From Prevotella sp. HUN102 (GTDB lineage Bacteria; Bacteroidota; Bacteroidia; Bacteroidales; Bacteroidaceae), in the NCBI RefSeq assembly GCF_000688375.1, contig NZ_JIAF01000004.1:682001-746000 (forward strand): 64,000 nt of DNA, written 5' to 3'. Under the pieces are notes generated by a model. It had not been told where the DNA came from and made no database searches. It worked only from the letters and a program-made list of their open reading frames with translations. Below, in pieces: positions 35,001-44,229 of the stretch (positions are counted from its first letter, which is position 1; the number at the start of each line of letters is the position of its first letter). The translations under genes and the position numbers were made by a program.

Positions 35001-35144
35001 ATTCGTTTATTTATAAATGAAATCCTATTAAGGACATTCCGCCACCAAACGAACCCACTTAAAGAAACATAAGGCTTGCTCTTTCCTTTTACAATCTCAA
35101 GCCTTTTACGGTGACTGATATCCTTTTTCGGGGTGCAAAGTTAC
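35001..35144 (-). promoter_or_regulatory. Promoter and long 5' leader of the helicase gene
   Basis: On the minus strand TAACTTTG (35144-35137) is the -7 box, giving a leader of about 130 nt. The leader contains an 8-bp inverted pair AAGGCTTG/CAAGCCTT with a loop of about 20 nt (35106-35071). A long structured leader is usual for cold-inducible RNA helicases, which suggests post-transcriptional or temperature control. That is an inference. Confidence 0.5.
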
Positions 35145-35299
35145 GTTTAAGATTCCGAACTGACAAATAAAAGCAGCCATAAATCAATTAATTTTTGAAT
35201 TTTAACTCGTCCGTGGAACTTGTTCTGCCCGGAAAACTCTTGCCTTTCTGCACTTTTCATTCGTCCAGGAACATTGTATTGCTGATGCGCAAATGAAAC

Positions 35300-35456
35300 A
35301 ATGATTTCCGTGTATGCAGACACGTTTTTCAATCGTGCGAAGATTGCGTTCCATTCTTCGCACGTTTGCGTTGCATTTTTGCGAAGATTGCGCTGCATTC
35401 TTCGCAAGATTGGAAACGGATTTTTTATTCGCTGATTTTCAATGATTTACAAAATT
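35300..35456 (-). repeat. Dispersed palindromic repeat, copy E
   Basis: The reverse orientation, with two full palindromes: GTGCGAAGATTGC...CATTCTTCGCAC and TTGCGAAGATTGC...CATTCTTCGCAA. Then the reversed flank TGATTTTCAATGATTTAC. It lies between the divergent helicase and NDH-2 genes. Confidence 0.85.
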
Positions 35457-35499
35457 CTGTTTTCTTTGTTTTTCTTCTCTTTCATAATGTCTTCAAACA

Positions 35500-35616
35500 G
35501 AAAAAACTCCCTGCAATCCCTGCAGAGAGTCTTCGCTTTTTTAAACCTTTACACTTAAAGTTTTTCCTTTTTACTAACTCAAATAATTAACTTTAATAAC
35601 GACTAATTGTCTATTC
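35500..35616 (-). ncRNA. Candidate small RNA, about 115 nt
   Basis: A minus-strand unit with its own signals. TATATTTG (35630-35623) has an upstream CTTG 18 bp away as -33 element. A terminator stem ACTCTCTGCA/TGCAGGGAGT (35530-35506) with one mismatch is followed by TTTTT. Between them is a second hairpin AACTTTA/TAAAGGTT (about 35565-35545). No start codon with a plausible peptide was found. The RNA would be antisense to nothing coding in the window. It resembles a stand-alone sRNA gene. No known family was recognised. Confidence 0.45.
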
Positions 35617-35881
35617 TTGCTGCAAATATAATGAAAAAAATAAACTTACAAGAAAAGAACGGATAAATATATGCTAAGAGAATGTTAAGGACGAGCGATT
35701 TGGATTGTTAGTTTGATACCTTCCGAAAAGACTGGAAATACAATTTGTCTTTCGTTCGTAGCGATATGAAACATAGGGTGTTAATATGCCGTTATAGTAG
35801 TTTCAAATTGATATAGATGAATATTTTTAATATCCTATAATAAATATGGCAAATCATAATGATTATTGTTGGATTTCTGCT

Positions 35882-35889
35882 TACATTTG
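35882..35889 (+). promoter_or_regulatory. -7 box of the NADH dehydrogenase gene
   Basis: TACATTTG, 42 bp before the ATG at 35932. This argues against the longer frame from 35866. The 230 bp upstream (35640-35870) are A+T-rich and hold no supported gene. Confidence 0.55.
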
Positions 35890-35931
35890 CACTTGTATTT
35901 TTACAATCCAGAATTTATATATTTTAGGAAT

Positions 35932-37215
35932 ATGAAAGCGAATATTGCGCATAGTGAGAAGAAACGCATCGTTATTGCAGGTGGTGGACTGGGCGGTTTG
36001 GAATTGGCATTCCGCCTGCTCGATTCGGAGTATCAGGTAGTACTTGTAGACAGGAATAATTATCATCAGTTCCCGCCATTGATCTATCAGGTGGCTTCGG
36101 CGGGCTTGGAACCGAGTAGTATCTCGTTTCCGTTCCGGAGATTGTTTCAGGGAAAGAAAGATTTCTTCTTCAGAATGGCAAATGTGGAAAGGGTGATTCC
36201 CGAAGAAAATGCACTCAAGACTTCGGTGGGCACCATTCATTACGACTATCTTGTGTTTGCGGCAGGTGCCACGACCAACTTCTTCGGGAATGAGAATATA
36301 GAAAAGAACACGCTGCCGATGAAGACCGTGGCCGAGGGAATGCGATTGCGCAATACCATCCTCGAACATCTGGAACTTGCCGAGACCGAAGAAGACGAGG
36401 CGAAGCGTCAGGCATTGCTCAATATTGTCATCGTAGGCGGAGGTGCATCGGGCGTGGAGATTGCGGGGGCTATGGCAGAAATGAAGAAGAAGGTCATTCC
36501 GCGCGATTATCCGGATTTGGATTCTTCAAAGATGAATATCTATCTCGTGAATGCCGACGACAGGCTGCTGAAGGCGATGGACCTGAAGTCTTCCACCCGT
36601 GCCGAAGAAGACCTGACGGCTATGGGCGTGAACATTATCGGAAACAAGTTTGCCGTGGATTTTCAGGACGACGAATTGATACTGAAGGATGGCACGAGGA
36701 TTCCAAGCAAAACCGTTATTTGGGTGAGTGGCATTCGTGCAAATATGTTTGAAGGTTTTGCCGATGAGAGCATAGGGCGTGCCGGTCGTCTGATAACCGA
36801 CAGATACAGCAAGGTGCGCGGCTATGAGAATATCTTCTGCATCGGCGATCAGGCCATCGTGGAGGGCGACGCTGAATATCCGATGGGGCATCCCCAGTTG
36901 GCACAGGTGGCAATGCAGCAGGCCAAAACACTTGCAGGGAATCTCAAGAACCATTTCCGGGAAAAAGAATTAATGGCGTTTAAGTACAGGAATCTCGGCA
37001 CTATGGCTACCATCGGGCGTAAGTGTGCTGTGGCGGAAATCGGCGGACAGAAGTTTGGCGGACTTTCGGCGTGGATACTTTGGCTCGTTGTGCATCTCCG
37101 TTCCATCTTAGGCGTGAAAAACAAAGCCGTCATTCTCCTGAACTGGATGTGGAATTACTTCAATTACAGGCAGAGTCTGCGCCTCATTCTCCGTGCATCT
37201 GTCAGAAAGGAATAA
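35932..37215 (+). CDS. ndh: Type II NADH:quinone oxidoreductase (NDH-2)
   Basis: A membrane-associated flavoprotein passing electrons from NADH to menaquinone without proton pumping. The 427-residue protein (start MKANIAHSEKK at 35932) has an N-terminal FAD fold GGGLGGLELA (about 17-26), the second nucleotide fold IVGGGASGVEIAGAMAE (about 165-181), and the FAD-binding FCIGDQA (about 303-309). The C-terminus has amphipathic and hydrophobic stretches (AWILWLVVHLRSILG, about 380-394) that anchor it to the membrane. It stands alone. It could feed the frdCAB fumarate reductase at the left of the window via the quinone pool. Confidence 0.9.
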   Translation: MKANIAHSEKKRIVIAGGGLGGLELAFRLLDSEYQVVLVDRNNYHQFPPLIYQVASAGLEPSSISFPFRRLFQGKKDFFFRMANVERVIPEENALKTSVGTIHYDYLVFAAGATTNFFGNENIEKNTLPMKTVAEGMRLRNTILEHLELAETEEDEAKRQALLNIVIVGGGASGVEIAGAMAEMKKKVIPRDYPDLDSSKMNIYLVNADDRLLKAMDLKSSTRAEEDLTAMGVNIIGNKFAVDFQDDELILKDGTRIPSKTVIWVSGIRANMFEGFADESIGRAGRLITDRYSKVRGYENIFCIGDQAIVEGDAEYPMGHPQLAQVAMQQAKTLAGNLKNHFREKELMAFKYRNLGTMATIGRKCAVAEIGGQKFGGLSAWILWLVVHLRSILGVKNKAVILLNWMWNYFNYRQSLRLILRASVRKE

Positions 37216-37273
37216 TATTTTGAAGTTTGCTACGTATATTATATAGAATACAACAGACTAAATCTTTCAGAAT

Positions 37274-37801
37274 ATGAACATAGCAGTATATTGCTCGGCG
37301 AACGACAATATCGATTCCGACTTCTTCAAGGAGACCGAAAAGCTGGGAAGATGGATGGGTGAGAACGGGCACACGGTGGTTTATGGTGGGTGCAACATCG
37401 GGCTGATGGAGTGCATCGGCAGGTCGGTACACGATGCAGGCGGACGCGTCATCGGCGTTATCCCGCAGATTATTGAGCAGGGAGGAAAGAAAAGCGACTG
37501 TATCGACATTGAATTTCCGTGCGACAACCTTTCCGACCGTAAGGAGATAATGATGAGTCAGAGCGAGGTTTTCATTGCCTTGCCCGGTGGACTGGGTACG
37601 CTTGACGAGATTTTTACCGTTGCCGCATCATCCACCATCGGCTACCACCACAAGAAGACCATTCTCTATAATATAAAAGGGTTCTGGAATCCTCTGATTG
37701 CCGTTCTGGACGACCTTCAGTCGAAAGGATTCATCCGTGGCGATTATCGCAATTATATTCAGGTTGCAGACAGTTTGGAGGAATTAATCGGGCTTTTATA
37801 G
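37274..37801 (+). CDS. LOG-family protein (cytokinin riboside 5'-monophosphate phosphoribohydrolase type)
   Basis: A Rossmann-like nucleotide hydrolase of 175 residues. Family members cleave nucleoside 5'-monophosphates such as AMP or cytokinin nucleotides to base and ribose 5-phosphate. The two signatures are present: YGGCNIGLM (about 37-45, the GGxxGLM loop) and the catalytic PGGLGTLDEIF (about 100-110). The physiological role in gut or oral bacteria is unclear. It starts 58 bp after the NDH-2 gene and may be cotranscribed. Confidence 0.87.
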   Translation: MNIAVYCSANDNIDSDFFKETEKLGRWMGENGHTVVYGGCNIGLMECIGRSVHDAGGRVIGVIPQIIEQGGKKSDCIDIEFPCDNLSDRKEIMMSQSEVFIALPGGLGTLDEIFTVAASSTIGYHHKKTILYNIKGFWNPLIAVLDDLQSKGFIRGDYRNYIQVADSLEELIGLL

Positions 37802-38049
37802 CTGTAATTGACAAGGCATCTGCCAAACAATCATTCCTTTCGTTTGCTCATTTTCGGGCAGACGAATATTATTTTGAGAAATAGTTTGGAATTGTTTGAA
37901 AGTCAATCGATAAATCCAGTCTTTGGAATTTTGGTCAAAAAAACTTGCCGTATTGCTTTTCCAAAGCAAGGGATAAATCGAAGATAGTTGTCGATTTTAT
38001 TTAATCAGCAGACCTGATAAAAGAATTTTTTATTGAAATATGATAAAAA
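37802..38049. other. Intergenic A+T-rich region before the AAA/DUF4143 gene
   Basis: About 250 bp, markedly A+T-richer than its surroundings. No gene, promoter or terminator could be supported apart from the promoter and direct repeats immediately downstream. Confidence 0.4.
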
Positions 38050-38093
38050 TTCAAAATATAATTTATAACTTTGTGCTAAAAGTTCAAAATATA
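38050..38093 (+). promoter_or_regulatory. -7 box flanked by direct repeats, candidate operator
   Basis: TAACTTTG at 38066-38073 is flanked on both sides by TTCAAAATATA (38050-38060 and 38083-38093). The copies are 33 bp apart, about three helical turns. Such an arrangement suits a repressor binding both sites. The binder is unknown. Confidence 0.5.
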
Positions 38094-38112
38094 AGTTTGA
38101 AAATCAGCAGGA

Positions 38113-39387
38113 ATGATTAGTAAGGATATTGTTAAACAGGTTTTGGCATCCAATCAAAAGGATGTTGAAAATTATAAGGTAATCCCTCGTGCATTACCTT
38201 CAGATGATTTTGGATGCTGTGTATTTGTCGGTGTACGTCGTACCGGAAAATCCTTTATGCTCTATCAGAAAATGCAGCAGATGCTCAATGCCGGTTGTCA
38301 ATGGGATGAAATGCTGTATCTTAATTTTGAAGATGATCGTTTGACATCGTTTGACTCAAATGATTTCGAACTTATATTGGAATCCCATACGGAAATGTAT
38401 GGAAAGCGTCCTATGCTTTTTCTGGACGAAGCACAGAATATTGAAGGATGGGAAAAGTTTGCCCGTCGCTTGGCTGACAGAAAATATTCTGTCTGGATTA
38501 CGGGCAGTAATGCCAAAATGCTGTCTTTGGAGATAATGACAACCTTGGGAGGCCGCTATTTGACAACGGAAGTCTATCCTTATAGTTTTGAAGAATTTCT
38601 TGATGTGCAAGCTGTTCCACACGATGAAATATCATTGTTGGCTACTGAGGAACGTGCGAGAATGCTTCGTGCTTGGAATGAATATCTTGCTTGGGGAGGA
38701 TTGCCGGAATCAATAAGGCTTGAAGTTAAGCGTAATTATCTCAGCAGCACATTTCAGAAAATATATTTGGGAGATATTGTCAGTCGGAACAGCATATCTA
38801 ATTCGGCCTTGTTGCGGCTGATGCTTAAAAAACTGGCAGAGAATGTGGGACAGCCGGTTTCCTACAATCGTTTGGCGAATGTTCTTTCTTCGGTAAGTGG
38901 AAAAATAACGATGCCAACTGTCAGTAAATATATTGAATACAGTGAAGCAGCGTGGCTCTTGTTACGGCTTAGAAATGTTTCCGCACCATTTGCCGAAAAG
39001 GAAACTTCGGGTAAATACTATTTCATAGATAATGGAATACTGAACTTGTTTCTGCTTAATGGTGAAACTATACTGCTTGAAAATATCGTGGCACTTGCTT
39101 TGTTTCGTAAATACGGGCACGACTCTGATAATGAGAGAATCTTCTTTTATAATAATAAAGTGGAAGTGGATTTCTATATTCCGGAAGATGGACTTGCCAT
39201 ACAGGTTTCGTATAGTATAATCCAAACACCTGAAACTTACGAGCGTGAGGTAAATGCCTTGAGAAAAATTCCTAAGGTGCTCGCTTGCAAGCGTCGTCTG
39301 ATATTGACCAATGATGAATCTGACAGGATAGAAGATGATTTCGGTATCATAGAAGTAATGCCGGTTTGGAAGTGGCTGCTGATGTAA
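38113..39387 (+). CDS. AAA_14 ATPase with DUF4143 domain
   Basis: A 424-residue P-loop ATPase of the AAA_14/DUF4143 family common in Bacteroidota and archaea. Walker A is GVRRTGKS (about 38-45), Walker B is MLFLDEAQNIEGWEKF (about 99-114), and WITGSNAKML follows as sensor. The C-terminal DUF4143 part has the nuclease-like signature VEVDFYIPEDGLAIQVSYS (about 352-370), with Glu, Asp and Gln/Lys spacing resembling PD-(D/E)xK enzymes. The function is unknown. The gene is A+T-richer than its neighbours and isolated, which suggests acquisition by transfer. Confidence 0.85.
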   Translation: MISKDIVKQVLASNQKDVENYKVIPRALPSDDFGCCVFVGVRRTGKSFMLYQKMQQMLNAGCQWDEMLYLNFEDDRLTSFDSNDFELILESHTEMYGKRPMLFLDEAQNIEGWEKFARRLADRKYSVWITGSNAKMLSLEIMTTLGGRYLTTEVYPYSFEEFLDVQAVPHDEISLLATEERARMLRAWNEYLAWGGLPESIRLEVKRNYLSSTFQKIYLGDIVSRNSISNSALLRLMLKKLAENVGQPVSYNRLANVLSSVSGKITMPTVSKYIEYSEAAWLLLRLRNVSAPFAEKETSGKYYFIDNGILNLFLLNGETILLENIVALALFRKYGHDSDNERIFFYNNKVEVDFYIPEDGLAIQVSYSIIQTPETYEREVNALRKIPKVLACKRRLILTNDESDRIEDDFGIIEVMPVWKWLLM

Positions 39388-39558
39388 GTGAGTGTGGAGA
39401 AAGATACATAATGCTTATTCTGTCTTATCTGATTGCGGGATTGTACTTCCATTACGACTATAGTGTACGATGCTGTTTGCGTTATCAGCAAGTATTTTCT
39501 GCTCATAAAAAACGAGAATAATATGTATTGATTTCCAGGTATCCTGAGTCCAGCCATA

Positions 39559-39604
39559 AAAAGAAACGCTCCCAAACCCTATTTTGTCAGGTTTGGGAGC
39601 GTTT
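39559..39604. terminator. Terminator between the AAA gene and the glucan locus
   Basis: A perfect 15-bp stem AAACGCTCCCAAACC/GGTTTGGGAGCGTTT with an 11-nt loop. On the minus strand it is followed by CTTTTTATGG, so it mainly ends the GH3 transcript. On the plus strand there is only a short T-run. Confidence 0.87.
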
Positions 39605-39621
39605 AATGTATAATGTGGTAA

Positions 39622-39705
39622 GTTGTGGACTTATAGTCTTGTTCTCACATTCGCTTGCAAGCTCATAAACTTGTATCCTTGTTCACTTGTCCACTCGTTT
39701 CCTTT
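39622..39705 (-). repeat. 8-bp tandem repeat (NNNACRAG), copy R6
   Basis: About ten units on the minus strand (AAACGAG, TGGACAAG, TGAACAAG, GATACAAG, then more degenerate TTTATGAG, CTTGCAAG, AGAACAAG, ACTATAAG). It begins about 12 nt after the stop of the last GH3 gene, same orientation as the gene. Confidence 0.8.
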
Positions 39706-39716
39706 GTCATTCATTA

Positions 39717-41972
39717 TTAAATAACCGTGAGCTTTGCCGTCTTTAGGTTCTTGCTGTGAGGGCCAATCATTATGTCGAAGTCGCCCGGTTCGAGCACGAA
39801 ATGGAGGTCGCTGTTATAGAATTTCAGCATATCGGGCGTGATGTTGAAGCTGATTGTCTTGCTTTCGCCTGCTTTCAGACTGATGCGCTCGAATCCTTTC
39901 AGTTCCTTAACTGGACGGGAAATGCTTGCAAATCTGTCGCGGATGTAGAGCTGGACTACTTCGTCGGCATCGTATCTGCCGGTATTGCTCACGGTAACGG
40001 TTGCTTTTACCGTGCCGCTCTGGCTCATAGAGTTTGCTGAAAGCGTGATGTCGCCGTAGCTGAACGTGGTATAGCTGAGCCCGTAACCGAATGGGTAAAG
40101 CTCATCGTTGCGAATATCAAGGTAGTTGCTCTGATATTTGCGGAACTCCTGTGCGCCGTCGGGAACCGGACGACCGGTGTTCAGATGATTGTAGTACATA
40201 GGAATCTGTCCCATAGACTTAGGGAAGGTCGTTGTGAGCTTGCCGCTGGGCACTTTGTCGCCGAAGAGGACGTCGCAGATGGCGTCGCCGGTTTCTGATC
40301 CACCGTACCAAACGTTGAGAATTGAGTTTACATTCTCGTTTTCCCAAGTGAGAATGGTGGGGCGGCCGGAGTAGTTAAGCAGTACGACTGGCTTTCCCGT
40401 AGCCACGAGTGCCTGCAAGAGTTCCATCTGAACATCGGGAAGATGAAGGTCGCTTCGGCTTGAGCTTTCGCCGCTCATCTCTGCCATTTCGCCCAGTGCA
40501 GCTATGATGACATCGGATTCACGGGCAATGCGCAATGCTTCTGCCTTGGCTTGGGTATCGTCTACACGAGTAATCTCGCGCCCGAACGATGCAGCTTTCT
40601 GCGTCTGTGCGTCGCGGTAGATGTTGCTGCCCTGTGCATAGGTTACGGTTGCCTTACCCTTGAGTGCCTTTTGCATAGCTTCTTTCAGCGTAGTGTACTT
40701 CTCAGGCTTGTCTCCTGTGGACCACATACCCGGAAGATTGTTTCTTGTGTCGCCCAAAGGTCCGACGAGCGCAATCTTTCCTTCCTTCTTCAATGGGAGG
40801 AGATTGTGCTGATTCTTCAGAAGAACAAAGGTCTCGGCTGCAAGATTGCGGGCTGCAAGACGACTTTCCGCCGTGTACATATCCTTTGTGGCGCGCTTCT
40901 TGTCGCAGAATCGGTAAGGATCCTTGAAAAGACCGAGTTTATACTTTGCCTCCAGCACACGGCGGCAAGCCAAATCAATGTCGGCGATGGTAACAGTACC
41001 GTTGTTGAGGCATTTTTCCAACTGGTTGATGTAGGCACCGGAGCACATATCTATATCTGTTCCTGCCTTGAGTGCCTGTGCAACGCACACGTCCTGTTCG
41101 CCAATTCCGTGTACGCTCATTTCGTTGATAGCACCGTAGTCGGTAGCGAGAAAGCCGTCGAATTTCCACTGATTGCGAAGCACTTCCGTAAGCAACCATT
41201 TGTTGCCGGTTGCCGGTATGCCGTCTACGATGTTGAAAGACGACATAAACGAGCCTGCACCGGCTTCGACGGCCATCTTGAACGGAAGGAAGTACTGGTT
41301 GTACATACGGACACGGCTCATATCCGTGGTGTTGTAGTCGCGGCCAGCCTCGGCTGCACCGTAAAGCGCATAGTGCTTCACGCAGGCCATTGCATTTTCC
41401 GGACCGTAGTTGCCTTGATAGCCGCGAATGAGCGCAGCTCCGACGAGACCGTTGAGCAAAGGATCTTCGCCGGCACTCTCTGCAATGCGTCCCCAACGGG
41501 GGTCGATTGATACGTCTACCATCGGGCTATATACCCAACTGATGCCCTGTGCCGTAGCTTCCTTTGCAGCGATGCGGGCACCTTCTTCGATGGCAGCGAG
41601 ATCCCAAGAGCACGCTTGTGCCAACGGAATGGGAAAAACGGTTTCATAACCGTGAATAACGTCCTGTCCGAATATCATAGGAATACCCAGACGGCTCTTC
41701 TTCACGGCAATCTCCTGCAACTCTCGAATCTTATCCTGTCCTTTCACGTTGAGAATGGCACCGAGTTCGCCTTTTGCTGCAAGCGTTCCGAGCGGACTGT
41801 TCATTGCCTGTCCGGTTGTGATGTCGCCACCGGGAAGAAGATTAAGCTGACCGATTTTCTCTTTCAGCGTCATCTTCGCCATCAGATTATCGACGAAGGT
41901 TTTCATATCGTCTTGTGCCGATGCCGTAAGCACCGAACACAAAATGCCTATTGCTAAAAATATTTTTCTCAT
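39717..41972 (-). CDS. bglX: Glycoside hydrolase family 3 beta-glucosidase (BglX type)
   Basis: An exported exo-acting beta-glucosidase, 751 residues, with signal peptide MRKIFLAIGILCSVLTASA. The GH3 barrel holds the substrate-binding MIFGQDVIHGYETVFP (about 99-114), KH (about 199-200) and the nucleophile Asp278 in FLATDYGAI. The second alpha/beta domain carries EMAEMSGESSSRSDL (about 493), with the likely acid/base Glu near 496. A fibronectin type III-like domain closes the protein. It overlaps the next GH3 gene by four bases and is the last gene of the locus. It probably releases glucose from short beta-gluco-oligosaccharides in the periplasm. Confidence 0.93.
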   Translation of the reverse strand: MRKIFLAIGILCSVLTASAQDDMKTFVDNLMAKMTLKEKIGQLNLLPGGDITTGQAMNSPLGTLAAKGELGAILNVKGQDKIRELQEIAVKKSRLGIPMIFGQDVIHGYETVFPIPLAQACSWDLAAIEEGARIAAKEATAQGISWVYSPMVDVSIDPRWGRIAESAGEDPLLNGLVGAALIRGYQGNYGPENAMACVKHYALYGAAEAGRDYNTTDMSRVRMYNQYFLPFKMAVEAGAGSFMSSFNIVDGIPATGNKWLLTEVLRNQWKFDGFLATDYGAINEMSVHGIGEQDVCVAQALKAGTDIDMCSGAYINQLEKCLNNGTVTIADIDLACRRVLEAKYKLGLFKDPYRFCDKKRATKDMYTAESRLAARNLAAETFVLLKNQHNLLPLKKEGKIALVGPLGDTRNNLPGMWSTGDKPEKYTTLKEAMQKALKGKATVTYAQGSNIYRDAQTQKAASFGREITRVDDTQAKAEALRIARESDVIIAALGEMAEMSGESSSRSDLHLPDVQMELLQALVATGKPVVLLNYSGRPTILTWENENVNSILNVWYGGSETGDAICDVLFGDKVPSGKLTTTFPKSMGQIPMYYNHLNTGRPVPDGAQEFRKYQSNYLDIRNDELYPFGYGLSYTTFSYGDITLSANSMSQSGTVKATVTVSNTGRYDADEVVQLYIRDRFASISRPVKELKGFERISLKAGESKTISFNITPDMLKFYNSDLHFVLEPGDFDIMIGPHSKNLKTAKLTVI

Positions 41973-44197
41973 TTCAAATTGAATTTAATGTTCAATGGGA
42001 GGTTGTCTGATGAATTTCCTACGAGTGCCGTGAACGAACCGTTCTCGCTCTTCCATCCGTTTGATGCCTCATCGTAGAAGCTCATCGCTTCGTTGTCGAT
42101 AGTTATCTGTACGTCCTTGCTCTCACCGGGTTGCAAGAACACCTTCTGGAAGCCTTTCAGCTCTTTGTATGGACGGTCCACGCTCGCTTCATCGTCGTGA
42201 ATGTAGAGCTGAACAACCTCAGCTCCCGCGCGTTTGCCGGTGTTCTTCACATTGACTGTGAAGGTAATCTTTCCGTCGCGCGTTACGTCTTTTGTCGATG
42301 CACGGAGGTTGGAGAGGGCAAATGTGGTGTAACTGAGTCCGTGTCCGAATGCAAAGGTAGGCTTTATCTTCTTTGAATCCATCCAGCGATAGCCCACATA
42401 GATGCCCTCCTTGTATTCCTCATCTATTATCTTCTTGTCAGCACGCCACTTTCCGGGATATGTATTGAGGGCGTGTGCACCATAATCGTTCAGCGTTCTG
42501 CCCCAACTGAACGGCAGTTTGCCCGATGGATTGGCCTTGCCTGTGAGAACATCAGCAAGCGCATTGCCTGCTTCCGAACCGATAAACCATCCCTGAACGA
42601 TAGCAGGTATCTTGTTTATCCAAGGCATAGCAACTGCATTACCCGAAATATTCACGTAGATGAAGTTCTTGTTGGCCTTTGCCAGAGCCTCGATTACTGC
42701 ATCCTGATTGTACGGAAGCTCGTAGTTCTTACGGTCGTGACCTTCACAATCCTGATAATCGGACTTGTTTAAGCCACCGAAGAAGATTACATAGTCGGCA
42801 TTCTTCGCCTTTGCAACTGCGTCTGCAATGAGCTGACTGGCGTTTCGGCTTTCAGAAAGATCCTGTCCTGTGGTAACACCATTGTATGCACCCGTTACAT
42901 CGCCCACATATCCACGTTCATAGTCTACCTGAACACCCGGCAATGCAGCCTTGAGGCCATCGAGAGGAGACACTTCACGCTGAACTTTCAACGAGGAAGA
43001 ACCACCGCCGACGGTCATCATCTTGACGGCATTCTCGCCGACAACGAGGATTCGCCTTGCTTTCGACACATTGACAGGAAGCACGCTCTTGTCGTTTTTC
43101 AACAGAACGATGCCGCTATTTGCCACGTCGCGCGCAGTTTCGTAATGCTCTTCCGAGCACATTGAACCCGTTTTACGGTCGGGATTCATCGTGGTACGGA
43201 AGAAAGTGCGCAAGACACGGCGCACTTTGTCGTCCAATTCTTTCGTTGTGTACTTTCCGTTCAGGATACCTTCCTTATAAGGATTGGCAAGATAGTAGTT
43301 CTGATAGGCGTTGGAAGCACCGAAATGCAAGCCATCCGTCCAAGTGCCAAACTCCATATCGAGGCCGTTCATCACGGATTGTTCGGTGTCGTGTGCGCCT
43401 CCCCAGTCTGAAATTACCACTCCGTCGAATTTCCAATCACGTTTAAGGATTTGATTTAATAGGATTTCGTTGTGGCAGTTGTGCTGATTTTTATAAAGAT
43501 TGTATGCACCCATCAGTCCCCAAACGTGTCCTTTCTGCACGGCAGCCTTGAACGCCGGGAGATAGATTTCGTGGAGCGCACGGTCTGAAATAACGACATT
43601 CACCTGATTACGATACTCTTCGTCGTTGTTCAGAGCGTAATGCTTCACGCAGGCCGCAACGCCGTTGCTCTGCAATCCCTGTATGTAGGGAACAACCATT
43701 GTGGACGCAAGGAATGGGTCTTCGCCCATATATTCAAAGTTGCGTCCGTTCAATGGAGTGCGGTAGATGTTTACACCGGGGCCAAGAATCATATCCTTGC
43801 CACGATAGCGTGCTTCTTCGCCCAGACTTATACCGTATCTCATCGCCAGCGAAGGGTCGAATGTGGCTGCCAGACAAGTCAATGCAGGGAAAGCCACGCA
43901 GGAATCGTTGGTCTGTCCGGCTTGTTCCCATTCATCCCACAGCACGTCGGGGCGCACTCCGTGAGGTCCGTCGTCGGTCCAGAAGTCGGGCATACCGAGC
44001 CGGGGAACTCCTCTTGACGAGAATTTGCTTTGTGCGTGTATCACGCCCAACTTCTCATCGAGCGTCATTCGTGCGAGCGCATCCTCCACACGCTCCTCGA
44101 TTGGTTTTGTGTTGTCGAGATAAACCGGTACGGACTTCTGTCCCCAAGAAGAGACGCTCGCCAATACTGCGACAACGGCAATCAGAATTTTTCTCAT
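41969..44197 (-). CDS. Glycoside hydrolase family 3 beta-glucosidase, second type
   Basis: A second exported GH3 enzyme, 742 residues, with signal peptide MRKILIAVVAVLASVSSWG. It belongs to a different GH3 branch from its neighbour: MPDFWTDDGPHGVRPD (about 69-84), the nucleophile Asp264 in VVISDWGGAHD, and a C-terminal fibronectin III-like domain (about 650-740). The two enzymes may differ in linkage preference (beta-1,3 versus beta-1,4). Its own promoter at 44230-44237 with an upstream operator allows expression apart from GH16 and GH5. The gene precedes bglX with a four-base overlap. Confidence 0.93.
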   Translation of the reverse strand: MRKILIAVVAVLASVSSWGQKSVPVYLDNTKPIEERVEDALARMTLDEKLGVIHAQSKFSSRGVPRLGMPDFWTDDGPHGVRPDVLWDEWEQAGQTNDSCVAFPALTCLAATFDPSLAMRYGISLGEEARYRGKDMILGPGVNIYRTPLNGRNFEYMGEDPFLASTMVVPYIQGLQSNGVAACVKHYALNNDEEYRNQVNVVISDRALHEIYLPAFKAAVQKGHVWGLMGAYNLYKNQHNCHNEILLNQILKRDWKFDGVVISDWGGAHDTEQSVMNGLDMEFGTWTDGLHFGASNAYQNYYLANPYKEGILNGKYTTKELDDKVRRVLRTFFRTTMNPDRKTGSMCSEEHYETARDVANSGIVLLKNDKSVLPVNVSKARRILVVGENAVKMMTVGGGSSSLKVQREVSPLDGLKAALPGVQVDYERGYVGDVTGAYNGVTTGQDLSESRNASQLIADAVAKAKNADYVIFFGGLNKSDYQDCEGHDRKNYELPYNQDAVIEALAKANKNFIYVNISGNAVAMPWINKIPAIVQGWFIGSEAGNALADVLTGKANPSGKLPFSWGRTLNDYGAHALNTYPGKWRADKKIIDEEYKEGIYVGYRWMDSKKIKPTFAFGHGLSYTTFALSNLRASTKDVTRDGKITFTVNVKNTGKRAGAEVVQLYIHDDEASVDRPYKELKGFQKVFLQPGESKDVQITIDNEAMSFYDEASNGWKSENGSFTALVGNSSDNLPLNIKFNLK

Positions 44198-44229
44198 ATT
44201 GGTTATTGAAATGTTTAGTTGATTTGTTG

